From NCBI GenBank assembly GCA_029167225.1, contig JARFNK010000017.1, forward strand, positions 56,350 through 120,349: a DNA stretch of 64,000 nt, in the 5' to 3' direction. Position 1 is the stretch's first letter, and each line of letters starts with the position of its first letter. The notes below the pieces were generated by a model, which saw only the letters and a program-made list of their open reading frames with translations, was not told the origin of the DNA and did not search any database. Position numbers and translations under genes: made by a program. Origin of the DNA: Sphingobium arseniciresistens. Its GTDB lineage: Bacteria; Pseudomonadota; Alphaproteobacteria; Sphingomonadales; Sphingomonadaceae. This document shows, one piece after another, positions 9,613 to 16,888 of the stretch.

Positions 9613-9825
9613 GTCATGCCAGCGCAGGCTGGCATCGCTATCGAGAGGCCGCGCGACTTGGCCTCACGGAATCTCAACCTTCGCTGGCATGACAATAAGC
9701 GTGGGCAGCGGATCTGAGAGCCCTTCCCCTTCAGGGCAGGGGTTGGGGACGGGACGATCCCCCGCAATCCAGCATTTGCGCCTGTGGCACGCCCCCACCT
9801 TCGACCCCCTCCCCTGAAGGGAAGG
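9613..9825. repeat. Cluster of inverted repeats in the 343-base gap after the nucleoside transporter
   Basis: The gap 9548-9890 has no gene. It contains a perfect 12-bp inverted repeat GTCATGCCAGCG (9613-9624) and CGCTGGCATGAC (9682-9693), with an internal GCCAGCGCAGGCTGGC hairpin in the left copy. A second, imperfect pair of about 20 bases follows: CCTTCCCCTTCAGGGCAGGG near 9722-9741 and its near-complement around 9804-9825. These look like dispersed palindromic repeats, and one of them may end the flanking convergent transcripts. Confidence 0.65.
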
Positions 9826-9890
9826 AGAGTAAGGACATCCCAAGCTGGCCGGTCCTGACCCGGCTCGGGACATCGCACCAATCCCGCCGC

Positions 9891-10460
9891 CTAACGTGAA
9901 GCGCCGGGCACCCATTTGATGTCGGCCGCGCCATTGCCGTTGAGGCGGCGGGCGAGCACGAACAGGTGATCGGACAGGCGGTTGATATAGGCCAGCGCCT
10001 GCGGGTTGAGGCGCGCCTCCTCCGCGGCGGCGGTCGCGCTGCGTTCGGCACGGCGCGCGATGGCGCGAGCGAGGTGTATCGCGGCGGCGGCGGCCGATCC
10101 GCCCGGCAGGATGAAGCTGTCGAGCGGCGAGAGATCGGCGTTCATCGCGTCGATCTCCTGCTCCAGCCGCGCGACCTGGCTTGCCACGATGCGCAGCGCC
10201 CAGGCCGGCTCCTCGCCATCGCCGATCGGCGTCGCCAGGTCCGCGCCCAAATCGAACAGGTCGTTCTGGATCATCCGCAGCATCGCCGCTTCGAGCCTGT
10301 CCCCCAATGCGACGACGGCCAGGCCGATGCTGCTGTTCGTTTCATCCACGTCGCCCACCGCCTGCATGCGCCGATCATGCTTGGCGATGCGCGATCCGTC
10401 GACAAGGCCGGTCGTGCCGCCATCGCCGGTGCGGGTGTAGATCTTGTTGAGCTTGACCAC
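9891..10460 (-). CDS. PduO-type cob(I)yrinic acid a,c-diamide adenosyltransferase
   Basis: The 189-residue enzyme transfers the adenosyl group of ATP to corrinoid cobalt. The ATP-binding motif IYTRTGDGGTTGLVDGSR sits at residues 6-24. The C-terminal signature RRAERSATAAAEEARLNPQALAYINRLSDHLFVLARR is present. The start is GTG (MVKLNKIY). It is the first part of a reverse-strand group with the small twin-TM protein upstream (27-base gap). A B12-dependent enzyme is not in the window, so the gene serves the cell in general. Confidence 0.95.
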   Translation of the reverse strand: MVKLNKIYTRTGDGGTTGLVDGSRIAKHDRRMQAVGDVDETNSSIGLAVVALGDRLEAAMLRMIQNDLFDLGADLATPIGDGEEPAWALRIVASQVARLEQEIDAMNADLSPLDSFILPGGSAAAAAIHLARAIARRAERSATAAAEEARLNPQALAYINRLSDHLFVLARRLNGNGAADIKWVPGASR

Positions 10461-10487
10461 GGGCGAACCTTGGCTGGAGGGATGCCC

Positions 10488-10724
10488 TTACTGGCTGCCG
10501 CCGTTCATCAGCAGGAGCAGCGCGATGAACAGCACGGCAGCGGCCTGAAAGCCGACGCGCGCGAACATCATCTTGTTCTGCTTCAGGCTGGAGGCGCTCG
10601 GGCCCATATTGCCCGATTTCAGGTCTTCCTCGGTCGTCTTGAGAAAGGCGATGACGCCGCGGACGAGCGCGACCACGGTCGCGATGGCGGCAGCGATGAT
10701 GCACAGGACGAGAAAGGTGTTCAT
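10488..10724 (-). CDS. Small twin-transmembrane protein (HIG1-like)
   Basis: The 78-residue protein has two membrane helices (LVLCIIAAAIATVVALVRGVI and GFQAAAVLFIALLLLMNG) joined by a polar loop with SSLKQNKMMFARV. That loop is the pattern of the HIG1/twin-transmembrane family found in alphaproteobacteria and related to respiratory supercomplex factors of mitochondria. Its role in bacteria is not established. It lies between gluQRS (10-base gap) and the adenosyltransferase (27-base gap) and is likely co-transcribed. Confidence 0.85.
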   Translation of the reverse strand: MNTFLVLCIIAAAIATVVALVRGVIAFLKTTEEDLKSGNMGPSASSLKQNKMMFARVGFQAAAVLFIALLLLMNGGSQ

Positions 10725-10733
10725 GCGGCCAAT

Positions 10734-11624
10734 CTATGCCTGTGCGAGGGAGATTCCAACCGGAAAGCGCCCCGCCCGCAGATCGGCGGCCAAATCCGCC
10801 GGGGCGACGCCGGCCTCGCGCAGTTCCGCCAGCGCGATGCCGCCACTACGCTTGGCGAGCCGCTTGCCGTCCGGCCCGACGAGCAGTGGATGGTGGCGAT
10901 AGCGCAGCACCGGCAGGCCGAGCAGCGCCTGGAGCAGCCGGTGGACATGGGTTGCCGCCAGCAGATCGTCCCCGCGCAGGACGAGCGTGATGCCCATGTC
11001 GGCATCGTCCACCGTGGCGGCGAGATGATAGCTGACCGGCGCATCCTTGCGGGCCAGTACCACATCCCCCGCCCCGCGCGGATCGGCGAGGATCGTCCCG
11101 CGCCGTTCGTCGATCCAGTCGAGCGGCCCGGCACGATCGGCGGCGCGGGCCATGTCGATGCGCCAGGCATGGGCTTCGCGCGCCATCCGCGACACCCGCT
11201 CGTCGGCAGAGAGGGCGCGACAGGTGCCGGGATAATGGGCGCCGTCCGGCCCATGCGGGGCGGACGCGCTGGCGGCGATCTCCGCCGCGATCTCGGCGCG
11301 GGTGCAGAAGCAAGGATAGAGCAGCCCCATCGCCCGCAACCGGTCCAGCGCCGCCTCGTACAGCGCCAGCCGCCGCGATTGCACGACGACCGGCCCGTCC
11401 CATGCGAGGCCCAGCCATTGCAGGTCGGCCAATATCCCCTCGACATGTTCGGGCCTGCTGCGCGCGCCGTCGATATCCTCGATGCGCAGGCGGAACAGTC
11501 CGCCAGCGGCGTGGGCCGCGTCCATTGCCATCAGCGCCGACCAGCCATGGCCGATATGCAGCCTGCCGGTGGGGCTGGGCGCAAATCGCGTCACAATATG
11601 CGGTGTTTGGTCGTATTGCGTCAT
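10734..11624 (-). CDS. gluQ: Glutamyl-Q tRNA(Asp) synthetase
   Basis: The 296-residue protein is a shortened glutamyl-tRNA synthetase that charges queuosine of tRNA(Asp) with glutamate. The HIGH signature appears as HIGHG at about residue 18, and the KMSKS-like loop as RLAKRSGG near 255. A zinc site of the family is visible: CFCTRAE with the later Tyr and Cys in AHYPGTC. The anticodon-binding domain of full GluRS is missing, as expected. Together with the YhhQ gene this fits a cell that makes and modifies queuosine. Confidence 0.93.
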   Translation of the reverse strand: MTQYDQTPHIVTRFAPSPTGRLHIGHGWSALMAMDAAHAAGGLFRLRIEDIDGARSRPEHVEGILADLQWLGLAWDGPVVVQSRRLALYEAALDRLRAMGLLYPCFCTRAEIAAEIAASASAPHGPDGAHYPGTCRALSADERVSRMAREAHAWRIDMARAADRAGPLDWIDERRGTILADPRGAGDVVLARKDAPVSYHLAATVDDADMGITLVLRGDDLLAATHVHRLLQALLGLPVLRYRHHPLLVGPDGKRLAKRSGGIALAELREAGVAPADLAADLRAGRFPVGISLAQA

Positions 11625-11716
11625 ACCGACTCTTGACGACGATGATCTGTTGGTGCTGTCATGCTGTTGTCACGCTTATCGCCGATCAGCGTGGCAGTCA
11701 GGGGGTAGAGCAGTTT

Positions 11717-12283
11717 ATGTATCATCCCGATATCATCCGGCACCCGGAAAATTGCCCGGCGCTGGTTCTGAATGCCGATTACACGCCGCTGAGCTACTAT
11801 CCGTTGAGCCTGTGGCCGTGGCAGACTGCGATCAAGGCGGTATTCCTCGACCGGGTGGACATCGTCGCCACCTATGCCCGCGAAGTCCATTCGCCCAGCC
11901 TGCAGATGAAGATCCCGTCGGTCATCGCGCTGAAGCAATATGTGAAGCCGTCGGAACATCCCGCCTTCACCCGCTTCAACCTGTTCCTGCGCGATCGCTT
12001 CGCCTGCCAATATTGCGGCTCGCCAAACGACCTGACGTTCGACCATGTCGTGCCGCGCCGCGCCGGTGGCCGCACGACATGGGAAAATGTCGCGACCGCC
12101 TGCTCGCCATGCAACCTGCGCAAGGGTGGCCGGACGCCGAAGGAAGCGCATATGCAGCTGCACGTCCAGCCGATCCGCCCGACCAGCTGGCAGTTGCAGG
12201 AACATGGCCGCGCCTTCCCGCCGGGCTATCTGCACGAAAGTTGGCACGACTGGCTCTATTGGGACGTCGAACTGCTCGCCTGA
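11717..12283 (+). CDS. HNH endonuclease family protein
   Basis: The 188-residue protein carries an HNH domain near residues 95-145: two zinc-binding CxxC pairs (CQYCG and CSPCN) flank DHVVPRRAGGRTTWENVATA, with DHV as the catalytic His region. The N-terminal part (LVLNADYTPLSYYPLSLWPW) is conserved in a widespread stand-alone group of bacterial HNH proteins of unknown biological role. The ATG at 11717 follows GGGGGTAGAG; the open frame continues upstream into gluQRS antisense and is not used. No mobile-element context is seen. Confidence 0.88.
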   Translation: MYHPDIIRHPENCPALVLNADYTPLSYYPLSLWPWQTAIKAVFLDRVDIVATYAREVHSPSLQMKIPSVIALKQYVKPSEHPAFTRFNLFLRDRFACQYCGSPNDLTFDHVVPRRAGGRTTWENVATACSPCNLRKGGRTPKEAHMQLHVQPIRPTSWQLQEHGRAFPPGYLHESWHDWLYWDVELLA

Positions 12284-12299
12284 GTTCAGGCGACAGGGC

Positions 12300-13040
12300 T
12301 CATGCCGCCGGCAGCCAGTCCAGGTCGAGATCGCGGTAGCGATTGGTGAAGTGGCCGATCTCTTCCAGCTTGCGCTCGTCAAGCAGCGTGATGGTGCCGT
12401 TATTCCGCGAGATCAGGCCCTCCGTCTCCATCTGCCGGATCATGCGGTTCACATGCACCGACGTCAGGCCGACGGCGTCGCCAATCTCCTCCTGAGTCAG
12501 CTTCAGGTCGAAACTGTCCGCGATATTGTCGTCCATCACCCGCAGCCGCGAAACGATGTCGAGCAGGAAGGCAGCGACGCGCGCCTTGGCCGATGTCCGC
12601 CCCAGCGAGGCGAGACGGTCGGTCAGCGCCACGCGCTCCGTCTGCGAGATCACGAACATCAGCGCCGCGACGCGCGGATGCTCGTCCAGCAGGATGCGCA
12701 GCGCATGCTTGTCGAACGGGCACAGCACCGCATCGGACAATGCCACCAGGCTTTCCGGCGACCGCTTGTAGACGGTGCTCGCGGAACCGATGAAATCGCC
12801 GGGGAAGAACACGCGCAGGATCTGGCGGCTGCCGTCGGGCAGGATCACGAAACTCATGACCCGGCCCTGACGCAGCACGAACAGTTCCGTCACCGGCTCG
12901 TTCGCCCGCTGGATCATCGCGCCGCGCTTTACCTTGCGCAGGTTTTCCTCCAGCCGGGCAAGCGCCCTGCGTTCCGCCTCATTCAGCGCAATATGCTTTT
13001 CCAGTCTCTCTGCGAAACAACTTCCTGACACGCCAATCAT
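12300..13040 (-). CDS. Crp/Fnr family transcriptional regulator
   Basis: The 246-residue protein has an N-terminal cyclic-nucleotide-type effector domain (residues about 25-140, with GRVMSFVILPDGSRQILRVFFPGDFIG) and a C-terminal winged helix (LTQEEIGDAVGLTSVHVNRMIRQMETEGLI). There is no N-terminal cysteine cluster as in Fnr, so it is probably not an oxygen-sensing iron-sulfur protein. The start is uncertain: TTG at 13046, ATG at 13040 or GTG at 13028 are possible, and a GGAG at 13041-13044 best suits the GTG. It faces murA across a 200-base gap. Confidence 0.88.
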   Translation of the reverse strand: MIGVSGSCFAERLEKHIALNEAERRALARLEENLRKVKRGAMIQRANEPVTELFVLRQGRVMSFVILPDGSRQILRVFFPGDFIGSASTVYKRSPESLVALSDAVLCPFDKHALRILLDEHPRVAALMFVISQTERVALTDRLASLGRTSAKARVAAFLLDIVSRLRVMDDNIADSFDLKLTQEEIGDAVGLTSVHVNRMIRQMETEGLISRNNGTITLLDERKLEEIGHFTNRYRDLDLDWLPAA

Positions 13041-13246
13041 CTCCAAAAAAGTCAGTGTCGTTACGTAGGCAAAACGCCCTGGACGCCATTTGGCTGCATT
13101 GTTGCGGGATCACACTAAACTCGATCAAGGAAAGGCGTCTGGATTCCAATTTTGTGTCAACGCCTTACCGGAAATCGCGCGGACACATTTTTTTGGGTGA
13201 AAACGCCGCCTTGCGCGTCGCGCAATAGCCATTAAGAAGCGGCGGG

Positions 13247-14530
13247 ATGGACCGCATTCACATCCGCGGGGGAACCCCGCTCAAAGGCCGCCTTCCCATT
13301 TCCGGCGCAAAGAATGCGGCTTTGACGCTGCTGCCCTGCGCCCTGCTGACCGACGAGCCGGTAACGCTGCGCAACCTGCCGCGCCTTGCCGATGTCGACA
13401 GCTTCGGCCATCTGCTCAACCAACTGGGCGTCTCGACCATGATCGAGGGCGCACGGCCCGAGGATTTCGGCCGGGTGATGACGATGCGCGCGGGCCGCGT
13501 GACCTCTACCGAGGCGCCCTATGACATCGTGCGCAAGATGCGCGCGTCGATCCTGGTGCTGGGGCCGCTGCTGGCGCGGGCCGGCGAAGCGACCGTATCC
13601 CTGCCCGGCGGCTGCGCCATCGGCAACCGTCCGATCGACCTGCACCTGAAGGTGCTGGAAGCCTTTGGCGCCACCATCGAACTCGCCGCCGGCTATGTGA
13701 AGGCGACGGCGCCCGATGGCGGCCTGCCGGGCGGCAGCTACACCTTCCCCGTGGTGTCCGTCGGCGCGACCGAGAATGCGCTGATGGCGGCCAGCCTCGC
13801 CAGCGGCACCTGCATCATGGAAAATGCCGCGCGCGAGCCCGAGATCGTCGATCTATGCCGGCTGCTCGTCGCCATGGGAGCCGACATCGAGGGCATCGGC
13901 ACGGACCGGCTGATCGTCCACGGCCGCGACCGGCTGCATGGCGCGACCTATCGCGTGATGCCCGACCGCATCGAGGCGGGCAGCTATGCCTGTGCCGCCG
14001 CCATCACCGGCGGATCGGTGGAGCTGGTGGGCGCCGAGGAGGGCGACATGCACGCGATCCTGGCGGCGCTGCGCGAGGCCGGTGTCCATGTCGAACAGAA
14101 GAAAGACGCCATACTGGTCGCGGCGGACGGCAAGTTGAGGCCGCTGACCATATCCACGGCGCCCTTCCCTGCGTTTCCCACCGATATGCAGGCACAGTTC
14201 ATGGCGATGCTGACCCTGGCCGACGGGGCGAGCGTGCTGACCGAGACGATCTTCGAGAACCGCTACATGCATGTGCCGGAACTGGCGCGCATGGGCGCGG
14301 ACATTTCCGTCAATGGCCGCACGGCGGTCGTGCGCGGGGTCGAGAAGCTGACCGGCGCGCCGGTGATGGCGACCGACCTGCGCGCGTCGATGAGCCTGGT
14401 GCTCGCCGGGCTCGCGGCACAGGGCGAGACACAGGTGCAGCGCGTCTATCATCTCGACCGTGGCTATGAGCGGCTGGAGGAAAAGCTGTCCGCCGTCGGC
14501 GCCGACATCGAACGGGTCAGCGATGGCTGA
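13247..14530 (+). CDS. murA: UDP-N-acetylglucosamine 1-carboxyvinyltransferase
   Basis: The 427-residue enzyme adds enolpyruvate to UDP-GlcNAc, the first committed step of peptidoglycan synthesis. The catalytic, fosfomycin-targeted cysteine is Cys123 in the loop [15 protein letters not shown]. The ISGAKNAAL motif lies at residues 18-26 and the late [17 protein letters not shown] is present. Length and motifs are standard. Its last eight bases overlap the start of the downstream sensor kinase gene, an uncommon pairing that may couple their translation. Confidence 0.97.
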   Translation: MDRIHIRGGTPLKGRLPISGAKNAALTLLPCALLTDEPVTLRNLPRLADVDSFGHLLNQLGVSTMIEGARPEDFGRVMTMRAGRVTSTEAPYDIVRKMRASILVLGPLLARAGEATVSLPGGCAIGNRPIDLHLKVLEAFGATIELAAGYVKATAPDGGLPGGSYTFPVVSVGATENALMAASLASGTCIMENAAREPEIVDLCRLLVAMGADIEGIGTDRLIVHGRDRLHGATYRVMPDRIEAGSYACAAAITGGSVELVGAEEGDMHAILAALREAGVHVEQKKDAILVAADGKLRPLTISTAPFPAFPTDMQAQFMAMLTLADGASVLTETIFENRYMHVPELARMGADISVNGRTAVVRGVEKLTGAPVMATDLRASMSLVLAGLAAQGETQVQRVYHLDRGYERLEEKLSAVGADIERVSDG

Positions 14531-16040
14531 GTGGTGCGGCAACGAGGAGAGCCGGGCGGCGATCCTCGCCGAATATGATCTGGACGATCATGGCTTCGAA
14601 ACGCTCGACGCCATTACGGGATTTGCCGCAAAACTCTGTGAAACCAAGATTGCGCTGGTCAGCATCGTCGAGACGGAGCGCCAGCGCTTCCTCTCCCGCA
14701 CCGGCCTGAACGCCCAGGAAACCCCAAGGGATGTTTCCTTCTGCGCCCATGCGATGATCGGCGACGGGCTGTTCGTCGTTCCCGATGCCACGCTGGACCC
14801 GCGCTTTGTCGACAATGGCCTGGTGACGGGGCCGCCTCATATCCGCTTCTATGCCGGCGCCCCGCTTATCTCGGACGAGGGCGTGCCGCTGGGCGCGCTG
14901 TGCGTGATCGACGACATGCCGCGCGCGGCACTGACGCCCCTGCAGGCGGAGGGGCTCCATCTGCTGGGCCGTCAAGTGATGGAACTGCTTGCCGGGCGAC
15001 GGCGCGACCGCGCCACGACGCGGGAGGCCGCCGTGGCCGCGCTCGCGCTGGCCGAGAGCACGAGTCGCTTCCGCATCCTCGCCGACACCATGCCACAGAT
15101 GGTCTGGTCGACCCTGCCCGACGGCTTCCACGATTATTACAATGCGCGCTGGTATGAATTTACCGGCGTTCCCACGGGCTCGACCGATGGGGAGGGCTGG
15201 AACGGCATGTTCCATCCCGACGATCAGGACCGCGCGTGGACGGTCTGGCGCCATTCGCTGGAAACCGGCGAGCCCTATGAGATCGAATATCGGCTGAGGC
15301 ATCATAGCGGGGAGTATCGCTGGACGCTGGGCCGCGCGCTGCCGATGCTGGATGATGACGGCAGGATCATGCGCTGGTTCGGCACCTGCACGGACATCCA
15401 TGAGCAGAAGCTCGCCATGGAGGAGCGCGAAGTCGTCGCGCATGAGCTCAGCCATCGGATCAAGAACATCTTTTCGGTGATTGGCGGGCTTATCGGCCTA
15501 TCGGCGCGCGAGCATCCCGAATTGACCGGCGTGGCCGAAGACCTGCGCGAGCGGGTCATGGCGCTGGGCCGCGCCCATGACTATGTGCGGCCGCACAGCT
15601 CGCGCTCGATGCCGCCACAGGGCACCAACAGCCTGCACGGTCTGCTGAGCCAGATTTTCGCGCCCTATCATGTTGCGGGCACGCCGCGCGTCGCATTGTC
15701 GGGCGAAGACCGGCGGATCGACGATCGCTCGGCGACGCCCATCGCCATGCTGTTCCACGAACTGGCGACCAACGCCGCAAAATATGGCGCGTTGTCCGTC
15801 GATACCGGCCATGTCACCGTTCATGTCGCCCGGCAGGACGACATCTGCGTCATCGACTGGCGTGAAGCGGGCGGACCAGCGGTCGCCGGGGCGCCCAATG
15901 AGGAAGGGTTTGGCAGCCGGTTGATGCTGCTGGCCGCCGAGCGTCAACTGGGCGGGCGGATCGCACGGACCTGGGCGCCGGGCGGACTGGCCGTCAGGCT
16001 GAGTATCCCTGATCCCGCATTGAACCGAAAGTCGGCATAA
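14523..16040 (+). CDS. HWE-family sensor histidine kinase (GAF-PAS-HWE)
   Basis: The 505-residue cytoplasmic protein has a GAF-type sensor at about residues 15-165 ([21 protein letters not shown] is the typical exit), a PAS domain at about 185-300 ([24 protein letters not shown]), and an HWE kinase core. His311 in [11 protein letters not shown] is the phosphorylation site. The family-defining residues are in the N-box [16 protein letters not shown] and in [12 protein letters not shown] (the W-x-E). No membrane segment is seen. HWE kinases are frequent in alphaproteobacteria and often sense light, oxygen or general stress. The convergent response regulator overlaps its 3' end by 47 bases and is the obvious partner candidate. 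Confidence 0.93.
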   Translation: MAEWCGNEESRAAILAEYDLDDHGFETLDAITGFAAKLCETKIALVSIVETERQRFLSRTGLNAQETPRDVSFCAHAMIGDGLFVVPDATLDPRFVDNGLVTGPPHIRFYAGAPLISDEGVPLGALCVIDDMPRAALTPLQAEGLHLLGRQVMELLAGRRRDRATTREAAVAALALAESTSRFRILADTMPQMVWSTLPDGFHDYYNARWYEFTGVPTGSTDGEGWNGMFHPDDQDRAWTVWRHSLETGEPYEIEYRLRHHSGEYRWTLGRALPMLDDDGRIMRWFGTCTDIHEQKLAMEEREVVAHELSHRIKNIFSVIGGLIGLSAREHPELTGVAEDLRERVMALGRAHDYVRPHSSRSMPPQGTNSLHGLLSQIFAPYHVAGTPRVALSGEDRRIDDRSATPIAMLFHELATNAAKYGALSVDTGHVTVHVARQDDICVIDWREAGGPAVAGAPNEEGFGSRLMLLAAERQLGGRIARTWAPGGLAVRLSIPDPALNRKSA

Positions 16041-16428
16041 ACGGCGTAAAGCCCATGATGTCCGCGGCCGTGGGATCGGGGTCTTCCTGAGCGGCGAGCC
16101 GCAGGGTGTCGCGAATGGTGGCATCCCGAAATGGCTTGGTGATGGCACCGAGCGCGCCCACCGATGCGCCGCCGATCTGCGAGGGGTTGGCGGTCACGTA
16201 AATGACCCGAACGCCGCGCTCGGCAAGCGCCTGGCCGATTTGCGGTCCGGTCGGTCCGTCACGCAGGTTGAGATCGACCAGCGCGATGTCGCAATAATCC
16301 GCCGCCTCGAACGCCGCGGCACGATCGGCCGCGATCGCGCAGACCTCAAGCCCGGCGTTCTGGACGATATGCTCGATTTCCAGCGCGACGAAAATTTCGT
16401 CTTCGACAATGAGAACCCGCTTTTTCAT
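15994..16428 (-). CDS. Single-domain response regulator
   Basis: The 144-residue protein consists of one receiver domain: acidic pocket VEDE at residues 8-11, phosphoacceptor Asp52 in ALVDLNL, the conserved Thr in VIYVTAN and Lys in ITKPF. There is no output domain, so it acts by protein interaction or as a phosphate sink. It is encoded convergently with the HWE kinase and overlaps its last 47 coding bases. Single-domain regulators paired with HWE kinases are common in alphaproteobacteria. Confidence 0.92.
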   Translation of the reverse strand: MKKRVLIVEDEIFVALEIEHIVQNAGLEVCAIAADRAAAFEAADYCDIALVDLNLRDGPTGPQIGQALAERGVRVIYVTANPSQIGGASVGALGAITKPFRDATIRDTLRLAAQEDPDPTAADIMGFTPFMPTFGSMRDQGYSA

Positions 16429-16600
16429 TCCAATCTACCTAGATGCGAGTCCCTCAATGCGTCAAAGCGCGTCCGGTTCCGCAAACCGATTCACAGGGAC
16501 AAGCAATGTGTCCAAAACGGCGCAGTTTGCAACCGTACCCGATCGGAACCACTGCGCATCCCGCGCCTGCGCATCCCACATATCATTGTAGAGGAAAGAG

Positions 16601-16801
16601 TCAGGAACGCCGCTTGGTGTAGAGCAGCGCGGCGACGATCGCCGCAGAGCCGATGCCGACGGCAGTGCCCATCCAGATCTTGCCATTCCCCTTTGCAGCG
16701 GTCTTCGCCGCATCGGTGGAGCCAGGGGCAGGGACCGCCTTGGTATCGGCGGGGGTGGCGGTCGGCGCGCTCTGGGGCGCCGGTGTCTTCTCGTCAGCCA
16801 T
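16601..16801 (-). CDS. Small membrane-anchored hypothetical protein
   Basis: The 66-residue product starts with a Pro/Ala/Thr-rich soluble stretch (MADEKTPAPQSAPTATPADT) and ends in one membrane helix (MGTAVGIGSAAIVAALLYTKRRS). The positive end suggests an N-outside or tail-anchored protein. I recognise no family. The ATG at 16801 is preferred; an in-frame ATG at 16822 would add seven residues. The Ala/Pro-rich tail-anchor pattern recurs in small sphingomonad proteins of unknown role. Confidence 0.6.
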   Translation of the reverse strand: MADEKTPAPQSAPTATPADTKAVPAPGSTDAAKTAAKGNGKIWMGTAVGIGSAAIVAALLYTKRRS

Positions 16802-16888
16802 GTGCATCCTATGGAACATCATGCGCCCAGATGGAAGACCCCAGCGTTCCTCCTGTCGTCGAACCGCCCTGTCCGTCCGCCATTCCCG

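Noticed and set aside
13047-13246. Fnr/FixK-type operator between the Crp-like gene and murA
   Set aside because: Only a half-site-like GATCAA is seen, without a proper second half at the usual spacing.
16428-16600. EcfG-type general stress promoter near the response regulator
   Set aside because: A GGAACC is present, but no CGTT at the required distance.
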